From: Candidatus Omnitrophota bacterium
Lineage (GTDB): Bacteria > Omnitrophota > Koll11 > Aquiviventales > Aquiviventaceae
NCBI GenBank assembly: GCA_016196415.1
Contig: JACPXS010000099.1
Location: 1 to 15,639, forward strand
Direction: 5' to 3'
Length of the DNA stretch: 15,639 nt
Numbering within the stretch: the stretch's first letter is position 1; each line of letters begins with the position of its first letter. Under the pieces are notes generated by a model. The model was not told the DNA's origin. It searched no databases and saw only the letters and a program-made list of their open reading frames with translations. This document shows, one piece after another, positions 7,872 through 13,993 of the stretch. A program made the position numbers and the translations under genes.

Positions 7872-9137
7872 ATGAGGCAACGCTTCCACATCAAGAGTCC
7901 GTCCCTGGCTCGGTCTGGACGGTCGAAGATCCAATGGGCGGAGAGCCAGATGCCCGTCTTGCTGCAGATTCGCTCGCGGGTCGCTCGGGCGATCCCATTG
8001 AAAGGGGTGCGCTTGGCGTGCTGCCTCCATGTCACCACGGAGACCGCGCACCTCATGCTGACCTTGAAAGCGGCCGGCGCCCACATCGCCCTCTGTGCGT
8101 CCAATCCGCTCTCCACGCAGGACGATATTGCCGCAAGTTTGGTAAAGGATTTTGGGCTGTCGGTCTATGCCATCCGGGGGGAAGGCCGCACGACGTACTA
8201 TGACCATATCGAGGCCGCCCTGTCCACCTCGCCGCACATCACGATGGATGACGGGGCGGATCTCGTCTCCACCATTCATAAGCAGCCGCATCGCTTTGGA
8301 TCGGACATCATCGGAGGCACGGAAGAGACGACGACCGGGGTGATCCGGTTGAAGAGCCTTGATGCGCAACGCCGACTGCGTTATCCCGTCATCGCCGTGA
8401 ATGACGCCGATACCAAGCATCTCTTCGATAATCGCTACGGCACGGGCCAATCCACCATCGATGGCATTCTGCGGGCCACCAACCGGCTCTTAGCGGGCTC
8501 GGTCTTTGTGATCGCCGGCTATGGGTGGTGCGGCAAGGGGCTCGCGCAGCGGGCGCGGGGCATGGGAGCCCATGTCATCGTGGCTGAGGTGGACCCGATC
8601 AAGGCGCTGGAAGGCGTGATGGACGGGTTTGACGTCATGAGCCTCCGGGAGGCTGCGCGGCGCGGCGACATCTTTGTGACGGTGACCGGGTGCAGCGGAG
8701 TGCTTCGGGCGGAGCACTTCTTGCGCATGAAGGATGGCGCGGTGATCGCCAACGCCGGCCACTTCGATGTGGAACTTGACCTGCCTGCGCTCGAGGGGCT
8801 CTCCACGCGGTGCCAACCGATGCGGGAGGGAATCCACCAATACACGCTGAGGAGGAACGGCCGCCGGATCAGCGTCCTCGCCCAAGGCCGGTTGGTGAAC
8901 CTCTCGTGCGCGGAAGGGCACCCCCCAGGGGTGATGGACATGTCGTTTGCGAACCAAGCGCTGGCGTGCGAATACCTAAAGCAACACGGCCGGCAGCTTG
9001 AGCCCCATGTCTATCCGATGCCCAAGGAGATCGATCGGGCCATCGCGCAGTTGAAATTGCGCGCGCTGGGGGTCTCAATTGATCGCCTCACGCCGACGCA
9101 AGAGAAATATCTCTCGAGTTGGGAGCTGGGCACATAA
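7872..9137 (+). CDS. ahcY: Adenosylhomocysteinase (SAH hydrolase)
   Basis: This 421-residue NAD-dependent enzyme splits S-adenosylhomocysteine, the product of SAM-dependent methylation, to adenosine and homocysteine. The substrate domain includes CCLHVTTETAHLMLTLKAAGA and NDADTKHLFDNRYGTGQSTI, with the catalytic Asp and Lys. The NAD domain is VIAGYGWCGKGLAQRARGMG. Later motifs NAGHFDVELD and LSCAEGHPPGVMDMSFANQA are also present. It belongs to the shorter form of about 420 residues, lacking the insertion found in many bacterial and eukaryotic enzymes. It ends at SSWELGT without the usual Lys-Tyr-Arg-Tyr tail. The start at 7872 follows AAGGGA with 7-nt spacing. It is the last gene of the plus-strand run and converges on lptG. 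Confidence 0.96.
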   Translation: MRQRFHIKSPSLARSGRSKIQWAESQMPVLLQIRSRVARAIPLKGVRLACCLHVTTETAHLMLTLKAAGAHIALCASNPLSTQDDIAASLVKDFGLSVYAIRGEGRTTYYDHIEAALSTSPHITMDDGADLVSTIHKQPHRFGSDIIGGTEETTTGVIRLKSLDAQRRLRYPVIAVNDADTKHLFDNRYGTGQSTIDGILRATNRLLAGSVFVIAGYGWCGKGLAQRARGMGAHVIVAEVDPIKALEGVMDGFDVMSLREAARRGDIFVTVTGCSGVLRAEHFLRMKDGAVIANAGHFDVELDLPALEGLSTRCQPMREGIHQYTLRRNGRRISVLAQGRLVNLSCAEGHPPGVMDMSFANQALACEYLKQHGRQLEPHVYPMPKEIDRAIAQLKLRALGVSIDRLTPTQEKYLSSWELGT

Positions 9138-9142
9138 TCCGC

Positions 9143-9172
9143 CACCAGGTGGTGCGATCACCACGGTGATCG
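9143..9172. terminator. Double hairpin between convergent ahcY and lptG
   Basis: Two adjacent perfect inverted repeats fill the 64-nt gap. The first is CACCA-GG-TGGTG (9143-9154). The second is CGATCACC-AC-GGTGATCG (9155-9172), an 8-bp stem. No T-tract follows on either strand, so this is not a textbook intrinsic terminator. Position between convergent stop codons supports a bidirectional transcription end or 3' mRNA-protecting structure. Confidence 0.45.
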
Positions 9173-9201
9173 GGTGACCTCGCGAACCCGGACACGTCCC
9201 G

Positions 9202-10287
9202 CTAAGAAACGCGACGGAGAACGCGGAGGCACCACCAGATGGCGAGGAGGTGTGGCGTCCAGACAGCGACCGCGAGCGGAATTCCCAACAGCCCTTTCTT
9301 GCCAAGACCTTCCCCGAATCCCACCGCGAAGTAGTAGAGCAGGCCCCATCCCAGGCTCAGCCCCAACCCTTTGAGATTCCCGCGCAGTTGCGGCTGGGTC
9401 GAGCCGGCAAAGGCGAGCAGGCACACGACCACGTTCATCAAGGGCAAGGTCAGTTTTGCCATCAACTCCACGGCGTAGCGACGAACGTTCGTCATCCCCA
9501 TTTGCCTGAGGCGGATGATGAGCAGGCGGAGCTGGCTAAAGCGCATCGTCTCTGGTTGCGCTTCGGGTTCACGAAAGGACTCCGGCGTGACCGGATAGCT
9601 GATGAGCCGCTCGACGAATGGCTCCGGATCACCGCGCAGGATGCCGCGGGGACCCACCCGGTAGATCGTCCCATAGAGCAACAGCCATCCGTACTTCGTC
9701 CACACCGCGCGGCTGGCATAGAGGCTCTTCGTGGGGCGGTTTTCTCGATCGTGCTCCAAGATGGTCAAGTCCCGGAGTTCTTTCGCATGCAGATCGAGCC
9801 TCCGAGCATGGTAGAGTCGGTTGAAGCTGTCCATGATCGCGACGTTTTCCATCACCTCGTTCCCTCGCCGCCCATGAAATGAGTCTCGCTGGATCCGCTC
9901 GTAGGTGATGGTCGTTCGCGGCACCACTAGGTCGTTGACCGCAAAGACGCACAGGCCGGCCGCCCATCCGACAAAGAGAAACGGGATGCTCGCGCGTAAC
10001 AGGCCGGTCCCGCTGGCGTTCATCGCCAGGAGTTCCTGGTGGCGCGAGAGCCGGCTCGCGACAAACGCGCCGCCAAGCAGAAGGGCGAGGGGGGAGGCGC
10101 GGACAAACACCAGCGGAACGAAATTGAGGTAATACCGGAACATGATGTGCGCCGGGATGTGATACCGCAGGATTTCATCAAGATGCTCGAACACGTCGAT
10201 CAGGCAGCTCAGGAAGATGAACACGACGAGGCACCAGATCCAGACGGGGATCAGTTGCCGTGCCGCGTACCGGTCAAGGATGCGCAT
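9202..10287 (-). CDS. lptG: LPS export ABC transporter permease LptG
   Basis: This 361-residue inner-membrane permease pairs with LptF and the LptB ATPase to pull lipopolysaccharide from the inner membrane into the Lpt bridge. It begins MRILDRYAARQLIPVWIWC, the usual short amphipathic start before TM1. TM2-3 surround the conserved SRLSRHQELLAMNASGTG cytoplasmic coupling helix. A periplasmic jellyroll region (about 130-260) follows, then three C-terminal membrane segments (LMNVVVCLLAFAG, LGLSLGWGLLYYFAVGFG, PHLLAIWWCLRVL). It is the distal gene of comF-lptF-lptG, 98 nt after lptF, with only a weak ribosome site. Order relative to LptF was set by the MRILDRY start and the long EYRIQRD-like region typical of LptG-type proteins. 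The F/G assignment is slightly less sure than the family. Confidence 0.92.
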   Translation of the reverse strand: MRILDRYAARQLIPVWIWCLVVFIFLSCLIDVFEHLDEILRYHIPAHIMFRYYLNFVPLVFVRASPLALLLGGAFVASRLSRHQELLAMNASGTGLLRASIPFLFVGWAAGLCVFAVNDLVVPRTTITYERIQRDSFHGRRGNEVMENVAIMDSFNRLYHARRLDLHAKELRDLTILEHDRENRPTKSLYASRAVWTKYGWLLLYGTIYRVGPRGILRGDPEPFVERLISYPVTPESFREPEAQPETMRFSQLRLLIIRLRQMGMTNVRRYAVELMAKLTLPLMNVVVCLLAFAGSTQPQLRGNLKGLGLSLGWGLLYYFAVGFGEGLGKKGLLGIPLAVAVWTPHLLAIWWCLRVLRRVS

Positions 10288-10385
10288 CGAAGGCGCGAAG
10301 GATGGAAGTGGAGAAGGCGCTCATTGACTCATGCTTGCCGGGGGGGGTTCCACAGCGCACCACGCAACGCAACGAAGACGAAACA
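10288..10385 (-). other. lptF-lptG spacer with an 8-nt homopolymer run
   Basis: This 98-nt gap lies inside an otherwise tight operon. It contains a run of eight G on the plus strand (C on the transcribed strand, 10340-10347). No hairpin or promoter consensus was recognised. The run is a plausible slippage or sequencing-error site, but it lies between genes, so no frame depends on it. Confidence 0.5.
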
Positions 10386-11477
10386 CTACGCGCGGACCGC
10401 TTTAGCGATCAGCACACCGCTGATTGCTCCGCCGACGAAGTTCGGCATCCACATGGTCACCCACGGCGGAAGCCATCCTTTCAGCGCAATCGCGCTCATC
10501 CCGACCGTGCTGAGGTAATAGAGCATAAACACCCCAAGGACCCAGAGAAAGCTGACCAGGCGCTCGTGATGGTGCAGGCGCAGTCCAAACGCCAATCCAA
10601 ACGCGACGAACACCAATGCGGCAAACGACGAGGCGATCCGACGGTGGAGTTCAAGCGTCACGGGCAGGGTGTTGATGCCTTCTGCGCTGAGCCGCGTGCG
10701 TTCGGCCGCGAGTTGCTTGAACGTCAGTTCCCGGAGCTTTTTGCCGATCGACTCGGGGTCCTCGTTGCCAGAGCTCAGGCTCAAGGAGTACACGGTGAAC
10801 GTGACTTTGTAAAACGAGCCGGGGTGAAGCGGGTCCCACTCGTCGACCGTTCCATCAGAGAGTTTCAATCGGACTCCACGCTTATCCGGGAGCTGCTCAA
10901 ACTCGCCTCGCTCGGCGATGATGGTGCGGGTAGGTCCGTTCGGTTGCGGTTCATAGATCCGGACGTTGTTCAGCTTCCGCCCGTCCACTTGATAGATGAA
11001 GATCACGTAGGGAGTGAAATCCTTGATGAAGGTGCCTGATTCCAGGTAGGCGGTCGGCTGCTTCAATCCAATCGCTTTGAGTTGTCGTCGAAACGCGAGG
11101 TGCGAGGCGGGGACAATGCGGTCGCTGACGATGAGGAGCCCGGCACTCAGGATGAGCCCCACGACAAGCAACGGAGAGACCAGACGGATCGGCGCAATTC
11201 CTGAAGCCCGCATCGCGATCAATTCATAATCGCCGCTCAAGCGGCCAAAGGCCAGCACCATCGCAATGAGACACGCCATGGGCACCGTGAACACCAGCAG
11301 GTAGGGGATGAGGTAAATCATCAACCGGAGGATATCGAAGACGTTGACCCCCTTGGCGATGACCAGCTCGGTGAATTTGATGATGTTGCCGACAAGCAAC
11401 GTCGCCGTCAGGCTGCCCATCATGACGAGGAAGGGCGCCAGGTGCTCCTGGAGGATGTAGGTGCGAAGCACCCTCAT
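10386..11477 (-). CDS. lptF: LPS export ABC transporter permease LptF
   Basis: This 363-residue permease is the partner of LptG in the LptB2FG extractor. It begins MRVLRTYILQEHLAPFLVMM. The coupling region LAFGRLSGDYELIAMRASGI is the LptF/G family hallmark. A jellyroll domain spans roughly residues 140-255. Three closing membrane segments include ASSFAALVFVAFGLAFGL, FLWVLGVFMLYYLSTVGM and FVGGAISGVLIAKAV. The start codon overlaps the comF stop (ATGA at 11474-11477), implying coupled translation. Placing comF first in an LPS-export operon is unusual functionally but compact genomically. Confidence 0.93.
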   Translation of the reverse strand: MRVLRTYILQEHLAPFLVMMGSLTATLLVGNIIKFTELVIAKGVNVFDILRLMIYLIPYLLVFTVPMACLIAMVLAFGRLSGDYELIAMRASGIAPIRLVSPLLVVGLILSAGLLIVSDRIVPASHLAFRRQLKAIGLKQPTAYLESGTFIKDFTPYVIFIYQVDGRKLNNVRIYEPQPNGPTRTIIAERGEFEQLPDKRGVRLKLSDGTVDEWDPLHPGSFYKVTFTVYSLSLSSGNEDPESIGKKLRELTFKQLAAERTRLSAEGINTLPVTLELHRRIASSFAALVFVAFGLAFGLRLHHHERLVSFLWVLGVFMLYYLSTVGMSAIALKGWLPPWVTMWMPNFVGGAISGVLIAKAVRA

Positions 11478-12223
11478 CGTGGGAGGGGGGTGTGGGCGGC
11501 CGTGAGGACCCAGACCTGTCGTGCGCCTGCGCGCTTCAGCGCCATCGCGCAGGCATTCGCCGTGGCGCCGCTGGTGAGCACGTCATCGATCAGCAAGACG
11601 GTTTGCTCGCGCAGGTGCCGATGCCTGGCGACAAACGCCTGATGGACGTTGCGAGCGCGCTGGCGCCACGACAGGCGCGTCTGCGTGGTCGTCCAACGCA
11701 CTCGGCATAGCGCCTGGGGTCTGTGCGGTTTTGCAAGTCCGCGAGCCACCGCCTGCGCGAGATCCTTGGTCGGATCCCATCCTTTCACCCACCGTTTGAC
11801 GCGATGGAGGGGGACCGGCACAACCACGGAGACCTCATCGAGCGGGAGCGAGGAGGCGGCTGTGGCGACCATCTCCTTGGCGATCCACCGGCCGATCCGC
11901 CAACGCCGATGGTACTTGAATTGTTGAATGGCCTGCTGAGTAACCCCGGCATACTGCCAGGGAGCCCTGGCGAGTTCAAATGCCGGCGGACGCGCCCGAC
12001 AGGAGGCGCACAGGATGACCATGTCAAAGGCCCCCGGCAACCCCATTCCGCACTGGGAGCAGAGAGGAGGGGTGCTCCGCGGCATCGCACGAGCACAGTC
12101 GTGGCATACCGCTAGCTCTTCCGTTCGATCACCGACGGGGGAGAGCTGCGCGTGGCAGAGCAGGCACGCCGGAGGATACAGAAGGCTGGTGAGACGCTGG
12201 GAGGCGCGCATCCGGCTGAGCAT
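11474..12223 (-). CDS. comF: ComF family phosphoribosyltransferase-like protein
   Basis: This 249-residue ComF-family protein is linked in some bacteria to DNA uptake, though most members are of unproven role. The N-terminal part holds cysteine pairs of a probable zinc ribbon (CLLC, CHDC, CSQC, CASC). The middle has FKYHRRWRIGRWIAKEM and VVPVPLHRVKRWVKGWDPTKDLAQAV. The C-terminal PRPP-binding loop VLLIDDVLTSGATANACAMAL is that of type I phosphoribosyltransferases. Two starts are possible. ATG 12223 has AGAAGG 8 nt upstream; ATG 12211 (MRASQRLTSLL) is favoured if the promoter overlapping 12219-12247 is real, and the mRNA would then be leaderless. The gene overlaps lptF by 4 nt. Confidence 0.9.
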   Translation of the reverse strand: MLSRMRASQRLTSLLYPPACLLCHAQLSPVGDRTEELAVCHDCARAMPRSTPPLCSQCGMGLPGAFDMVILCASCRARPPAFELARAPWQYAGVTQQAIQQFKYHRRWRIGRWIAKEMVATAASSLPLDEVSVVVPVPLHRVKRWVKGWDPTKDLAQAVARGLAKPHRPQALCRVRWTTTQTRLSWRQRARNVHQAFVARHRHLREQTVLLIDDVLTSGATANACAMALKRAGARQVWVLTAAHTPLPR

Positions 12224-12247
12224 AGCATGGGCCTTCTATAGTGTCAA
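12219..12247 (-). promoter_or_regulatory. Sigma70-type promoter of comF-lptF-lptG
   Basis: Read on the minus strand, a perfect -35 TTGACA (12247-12242) is followed by exactly 17 nt and then TATGCT (12224-12219) as the -10. Transcription would begin near 12213-12211. The -10 overlaps the upstream comF ATG, so the promoter and that start cannot both be used. Confidence 0.6.
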
Positions 12248-12271
12248 TGAACCGGCCAGTCCGCTGGGGTT

Positions 12272-12331
12272 GCGCGTGAGCGCGTTCGCGCGTTGGCGCG
12301 TTCAACGCGCAAGCGCACCAACCCGCCAACG
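12272..12331. repeat. Iterated-octamer inverted repeat (GCGCGTTN)
   Basis: Four octamers in perfect phase make the left arm: GCGCGTGA, GCGCGTTC, GCGCGTTG, GCGCGTTC (12272-12303). They are followed with no spacer by AACGCGCA, AGCGCACC, AACCCGCC and AACG (12304-12331), degenerate copies of the reverse complement. The centre can form a tight hairpin. Degeneracy grows toward the right end. Confidence 0.85.
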
Positions 12332-12434
12332 GGACCATGTGACGTCGTCAACGAGGCACGGACGCCTGCTGCGATGCTGCGCTGCTCTGCACTGTTTCGG
12401 TGTCACGTCAAACCGAAGCCCTGCCACCGGTCTT

Positions 12435-12502
12435 GGGAAGTGCGGAATGCAGATTTCGGAATCGTGTCTCATTCCACACTCCGCATTCCCCATTCCGCAT
12501 TC
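12435..12502. repeat. Iterated-heptamer inverted repeat (GCGGAAT)
   Basis: The left arm is GGGAAGT, GCGGAAT, GCAGATT, TCGGAAT (12435-12462). An 8-nt loop follows. The right arm is ATTCCAC, ACTCCGC, ATTCCCC, ATTCCGC and ATTC (12471-12502), all in heptamer phase. The right arm units are degenerate reverse complements of GCGGAAT. The layout matches the GH57 element: about four units per arm and a short loop. Confidence 0.85.
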
Positions 12503-12518
12503 AGACTGCGGAAGGTGC

Positions 12519-12547
12519 TTGACGGTACAGCGGCCATTCGCTACGCT
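12519..12547 (+). promoter_or_regulatory. Promoter candidate for the small-gene cluster
   Basis: TTGACG (12519-12524), a 17-nt spacer and TACGCT (12542-12547) resemble the comF promoter (TTGACA-17-TATGCT). It points toward the gene at 12647, giving a leader of about 90 nt, and lies just past the GCGGAAT repeat hairpin. Confidence 0.4.
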
Positions 12548-12646
12548 ACCTACGATGCGCTGCCCGCGCTCTTCGACCGGTACGCACGCGCACACCGTGC
12601 CGGGGCGATAGGGCATGGGACTCCCTGCTGTGGAGCGCCATTCATC

Positions 12647-13177
12647 ATGACACAAGAAGAAATCAGGATCCGGTCGTTGTACCTGTTTCTCGCGTGTTCT
12701 CAAGCGGTGGAGCAACTCGCTGCGCGGCTGGCGGCGACCGTTCCCTCACCGCCATCCGAGCTGAGACGCGCGCTCGACAAATCGCTCAGACGAGAGCTCG
12801 GGTTGCTCTTTCGCTACTGGGCCGCCCAGCAGGTTTGGGAGCGATGGGAGTCTCACGAGGCGGATGCAACACATGTGAATCTGGCGCTGCTGCGGTTGTT
12901 TACCGATGCGTTCAAGCTCCCTCGAGACGGGAGCGGGCTCCGGTACGCCTCGCTCTCCAGCCTGTCTGAGGAAGTGACAGAGCTGGGTCGCCGCCTAAGC
13001 GATGCCTTGGGAATTACCTCTCAGCCATTACTGGGCGAGCTCCAAGGCGCCATTCTCCCGTGGCATGATGCTATCATGACCTATACGGCGGAGGCCCTTG
13101 CCCTTCCGCTTGCCCAGCTCTCCTCGGGCATCAACGCGCTCGCTGAACGGCCGCCTCAAGCGGGAACCGCGGCATGA
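12647..13177 (+). CDS. Hypothetical protein, mostly helical
   Basis: This 176-residue protein is not recognised. It begins MTQEEIRIRSLYLFLACSQA and is rich in Leu, Ala and Glu, consistent with a helical soluble protein (for example LARRLAATVPSPPSELRRAL-like stretches and SSLSEEVTELGRRLSDALG). No signal peptide or membrane segment is visible. The start at 12647 was chosen because the same frame extends back to 12293, but that upstream part is a translation of the repeat hairpin (LRIPHSAFRL) and looks non-coding. The ribosome site is weak (GGAG, 11 nt upstream). The stop overlaps the next small frame through ATGA at 13174-13177. Confidence 0.7.
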   Translation: MTQEEIRIRSLYLFLACSQAVEQLAARLAATVPSPPSELRRALDKSLRRELGLLFRYWAAQQVWERWESHEADATHVNLALLRLFTDAFKLPRDGSGLRYASLSSLSEEVTELGRRLSDALGITSQPLLGELQGAILPWHDAIMTYTAEALALPLAQLSSGINALAERPPQAGTAA

Positions 13178-13251
13178 TGACCCTCATCAGGCAAGCGCTG
13201 CAGCAGGGGGCAAGCCTCGCCTGCTCCTTCAAGGAGAGAGTAGTTCCTTGA
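13174..13251 (+). CDS. Tiny 25-codon frame coupled to the upstream gene
   Basis: This frame starts on the ATGA that ends the preceding gene, reads MMTLIRQALQQGASLACSFK and stops at TGA 13249-13251. One codon later, in the same frame, ATG 13255 opens a second tiny frame. It could be a real micro-protein, a coupling leader, or the front of one 59-codon gene split by a nonsense codon. No family is recognised. Confidence 0.3.
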   Translation: MMTLIRQALQQGASLACSFKERVVP

Positions 13252-13254
13252 GCG

Positions 13255-13353
13255 ATGAGCGCGGCGCCTGTGGCGGATGAAGGAGCTCGCGGGGATGGGG
13301 AAGCGGAAACGCTTCAACGGCTCATGGCGGTCTGTTCGGATGGGGACCGGTGA
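13255..13353 (+). CDS. Tiny 32-codon frame ending on a TGATG overlap
   Basis: The frame reads MSAAPVADEGARGDGEAETL and continues with QRLMAVCSDGDR. It is acidic and has no membrane segment. It is in the same frame as the 25-codon frame, separated by TGA-GCG. Its stop shares a base with the ATG of the membrane protein gene at 13353. The overlap suggests a coupled gene, but length alone cannot prove coding. Confidence 0.35.
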   Translation: MSAAPVADEGARGDGEAETLQRLMAVCSDGDR

Positions 13354-13565
13354 TGGTGTGGCCTTCGTGGTTATGGGTTGGAACCCGGCTGAAGTTCTTC
13401 CTTTGGCTCGGCAATCGCCTGGCCACGTGGACCGGCGTCTTCTGGCTGTGGAAACGGTTTCGTTCCCGTCGGACGATGTGGTTATGGGTGATGCTGATCA
13501 ACGTGGTGTCGTTTGGGGCGCTCTGCGGGGTCTTCTTCTGGTTGCATCTGCGATCGAGGCCCTGA
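13353..13565 (+). CDS. Small Trp-rich membrane protein
   Basis: This 70-residue protein is unrecognised. The first half is basic and Trp-rich (MVWPSWLWVGTRLKFFLWL, then FWLWKRFRSRR). A clear membrane segment follows, WLWVMLINVVSFGALCGVFF, and it ends in WLHLRSRP. The topology suggests an inner-membrane protein with an N-terminal amphipathic part. The ATG at 13353 overlaps the previous stop (TGATG); a GTG at 13350 is an alternative. A longer frame on the same strand (13277-13747) has no such pattern and was not preferred. Confidence 0.6.
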   Translation: MVWPSWLWVGTRLKFFLWLGNRLATWTGVFWLWKRFRSRRTMWLWVMLINVVSFGALCGVFFWLHLRSRP

Positions 13566-13597
13566 CAGGCTGCGGAAAGACTCCGGGTTGCTCAGGG
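13560..13597 (+). terminator. Hairpin spanning the stop of the membrane protein gene
   Basis: CCCTGA (13560-13565, including the stop codon) can pair with TCAGGG (13592-13597). An inner stem CGGA-AAGAC-TCCG closes the loop. There is no T-tract. It separates the two small-gene chains and may be a transcription end or RNA-stability structure. The remaining gap to 13682 holds nothing else recognisable except the ribosome site of the next gene. Confidence 0.3.
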
Positions 13598-13682
13598 CTC
13601 GGGGTGCTGGGCTCAAGGCAAGAGCGAGGGTCACCGACGCGTTCGTCACAGCTCGCCATGGACGCGCAACACGGGAGGCATC

Positions 13683-13880
13683 ATGAGACGCAGCACGCGG
13701 TCCAATGGGAACACGCAGGGAAGCACGCGCCAGCCCCGGTCTCTTGACCGAAATGAGGTGGCACGGATTGCGTATGAACTCTTCGAGCGTCGGGGCGGCG
13801 TTCACGGCGATGACCAGCGCGACTGGTTTGAGGCTGAGCGGATCGCCTGGGAGCAACAGCGCCGCGGGGCCGTCTCATGA
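13683..13880 (+). CDS. DUF2934 family small protein
   Basis: This 65-residue protein has the DUF2934 core RNEVARIAYELFERRGGVHG followed by DDQRDWFEAERIAW. The family is of unknown function, usually 60-120 residues, and is common in Nitrospirota, Acidobacteria and Proteobacteria. The N-terminal 20 residues are polar and basic (MRRSTRSNGNTQGSTRQPRS). GGGAGG lies 4-5 nt before the ATG. The stop overlaps the next tiny frame (ATGA at 13877-13880). Confidence 0.88.
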   Translation: MRRSTRSNGNTQGSTRQPRSLDRNEVARIAYELFERRGGVHGDDQRDWFEAERIAWEQQRRGAVS

Positions 13881-13993
13881 TCCCTCCAGCCACCGATGAC
13901 GATGCCTGCTATGAGCGCTCTGCGCAGCATTGCCTTGATGAACCGGCCAACGGCAAGCCCGTTGACGGCGGACCGAACCAGAGAAAGGCATGA
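13877..13993 (+). CDS. Tiny 38-codon frame bridging DUF2934 and a membrane protein
   Basis: The frame begins on the ATGA closing the DUF2934 gene and reads MIPPATDDDACYERSAQHCL, then a polar tail ending NQRKA. Its stop overlaps the next start, again as ATGA (13990-13993). It has two Cys and no membrane segment, and is unrecognised. Perfect overlap at both ends argues for translation through it, whether or not the peptide has a role. Confidence 0.45.
   Translation: MIPPATDDDACYERSAQHCLDEPANGKPVDGGPNQRKA

Larger units (their letters stand above)
12224..12646. other. 423-nt intergenic region rich in repeats
   Basis: No convincing gene was found between divergent comF and the small-gene cluster. 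From left to right it holds the comF promoter, an octamer-based inverted repeat (12272-12331), a less structured stretch with a possible TTCGGT...ACCGAA hairpin (around 12400), a heptamer-based inverted repeat (12435-12502), and a TTGACG-17-TACGCT promoter candidate (12519-12547). Open frames crossing it translate the repeats into strings such as SECGMGNAECGM and lack any family features. Confidence 0.7.

Noticed and set aside
12293..12646. Upstream extension of the 12647 gene to 12293
   Set aside because: The extra residues translate the octamer and heptamer repeats (for example LRIPHSAFRL) and cross a promoter candidate. Protein-like composition begins only at MTQEEIRIRS.
12302..12715. 137-codon minus-strand frame
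   Set aside because: Its product contains SECGMGNAECGM, a translation of the GCGGAAT repeat, and shows no family features. It overlaps the start of the plus-strand gene.
13277..13747. 156-codon plus-strand frame covering the Trp-rich membrane gene
   Set aside because: Composition is irregular, it crosses the intergenic gap before the DUF2934 gene, and its product has no recognisable pattern. The alternative frame gives a clear membrane protein with an overlapping start.
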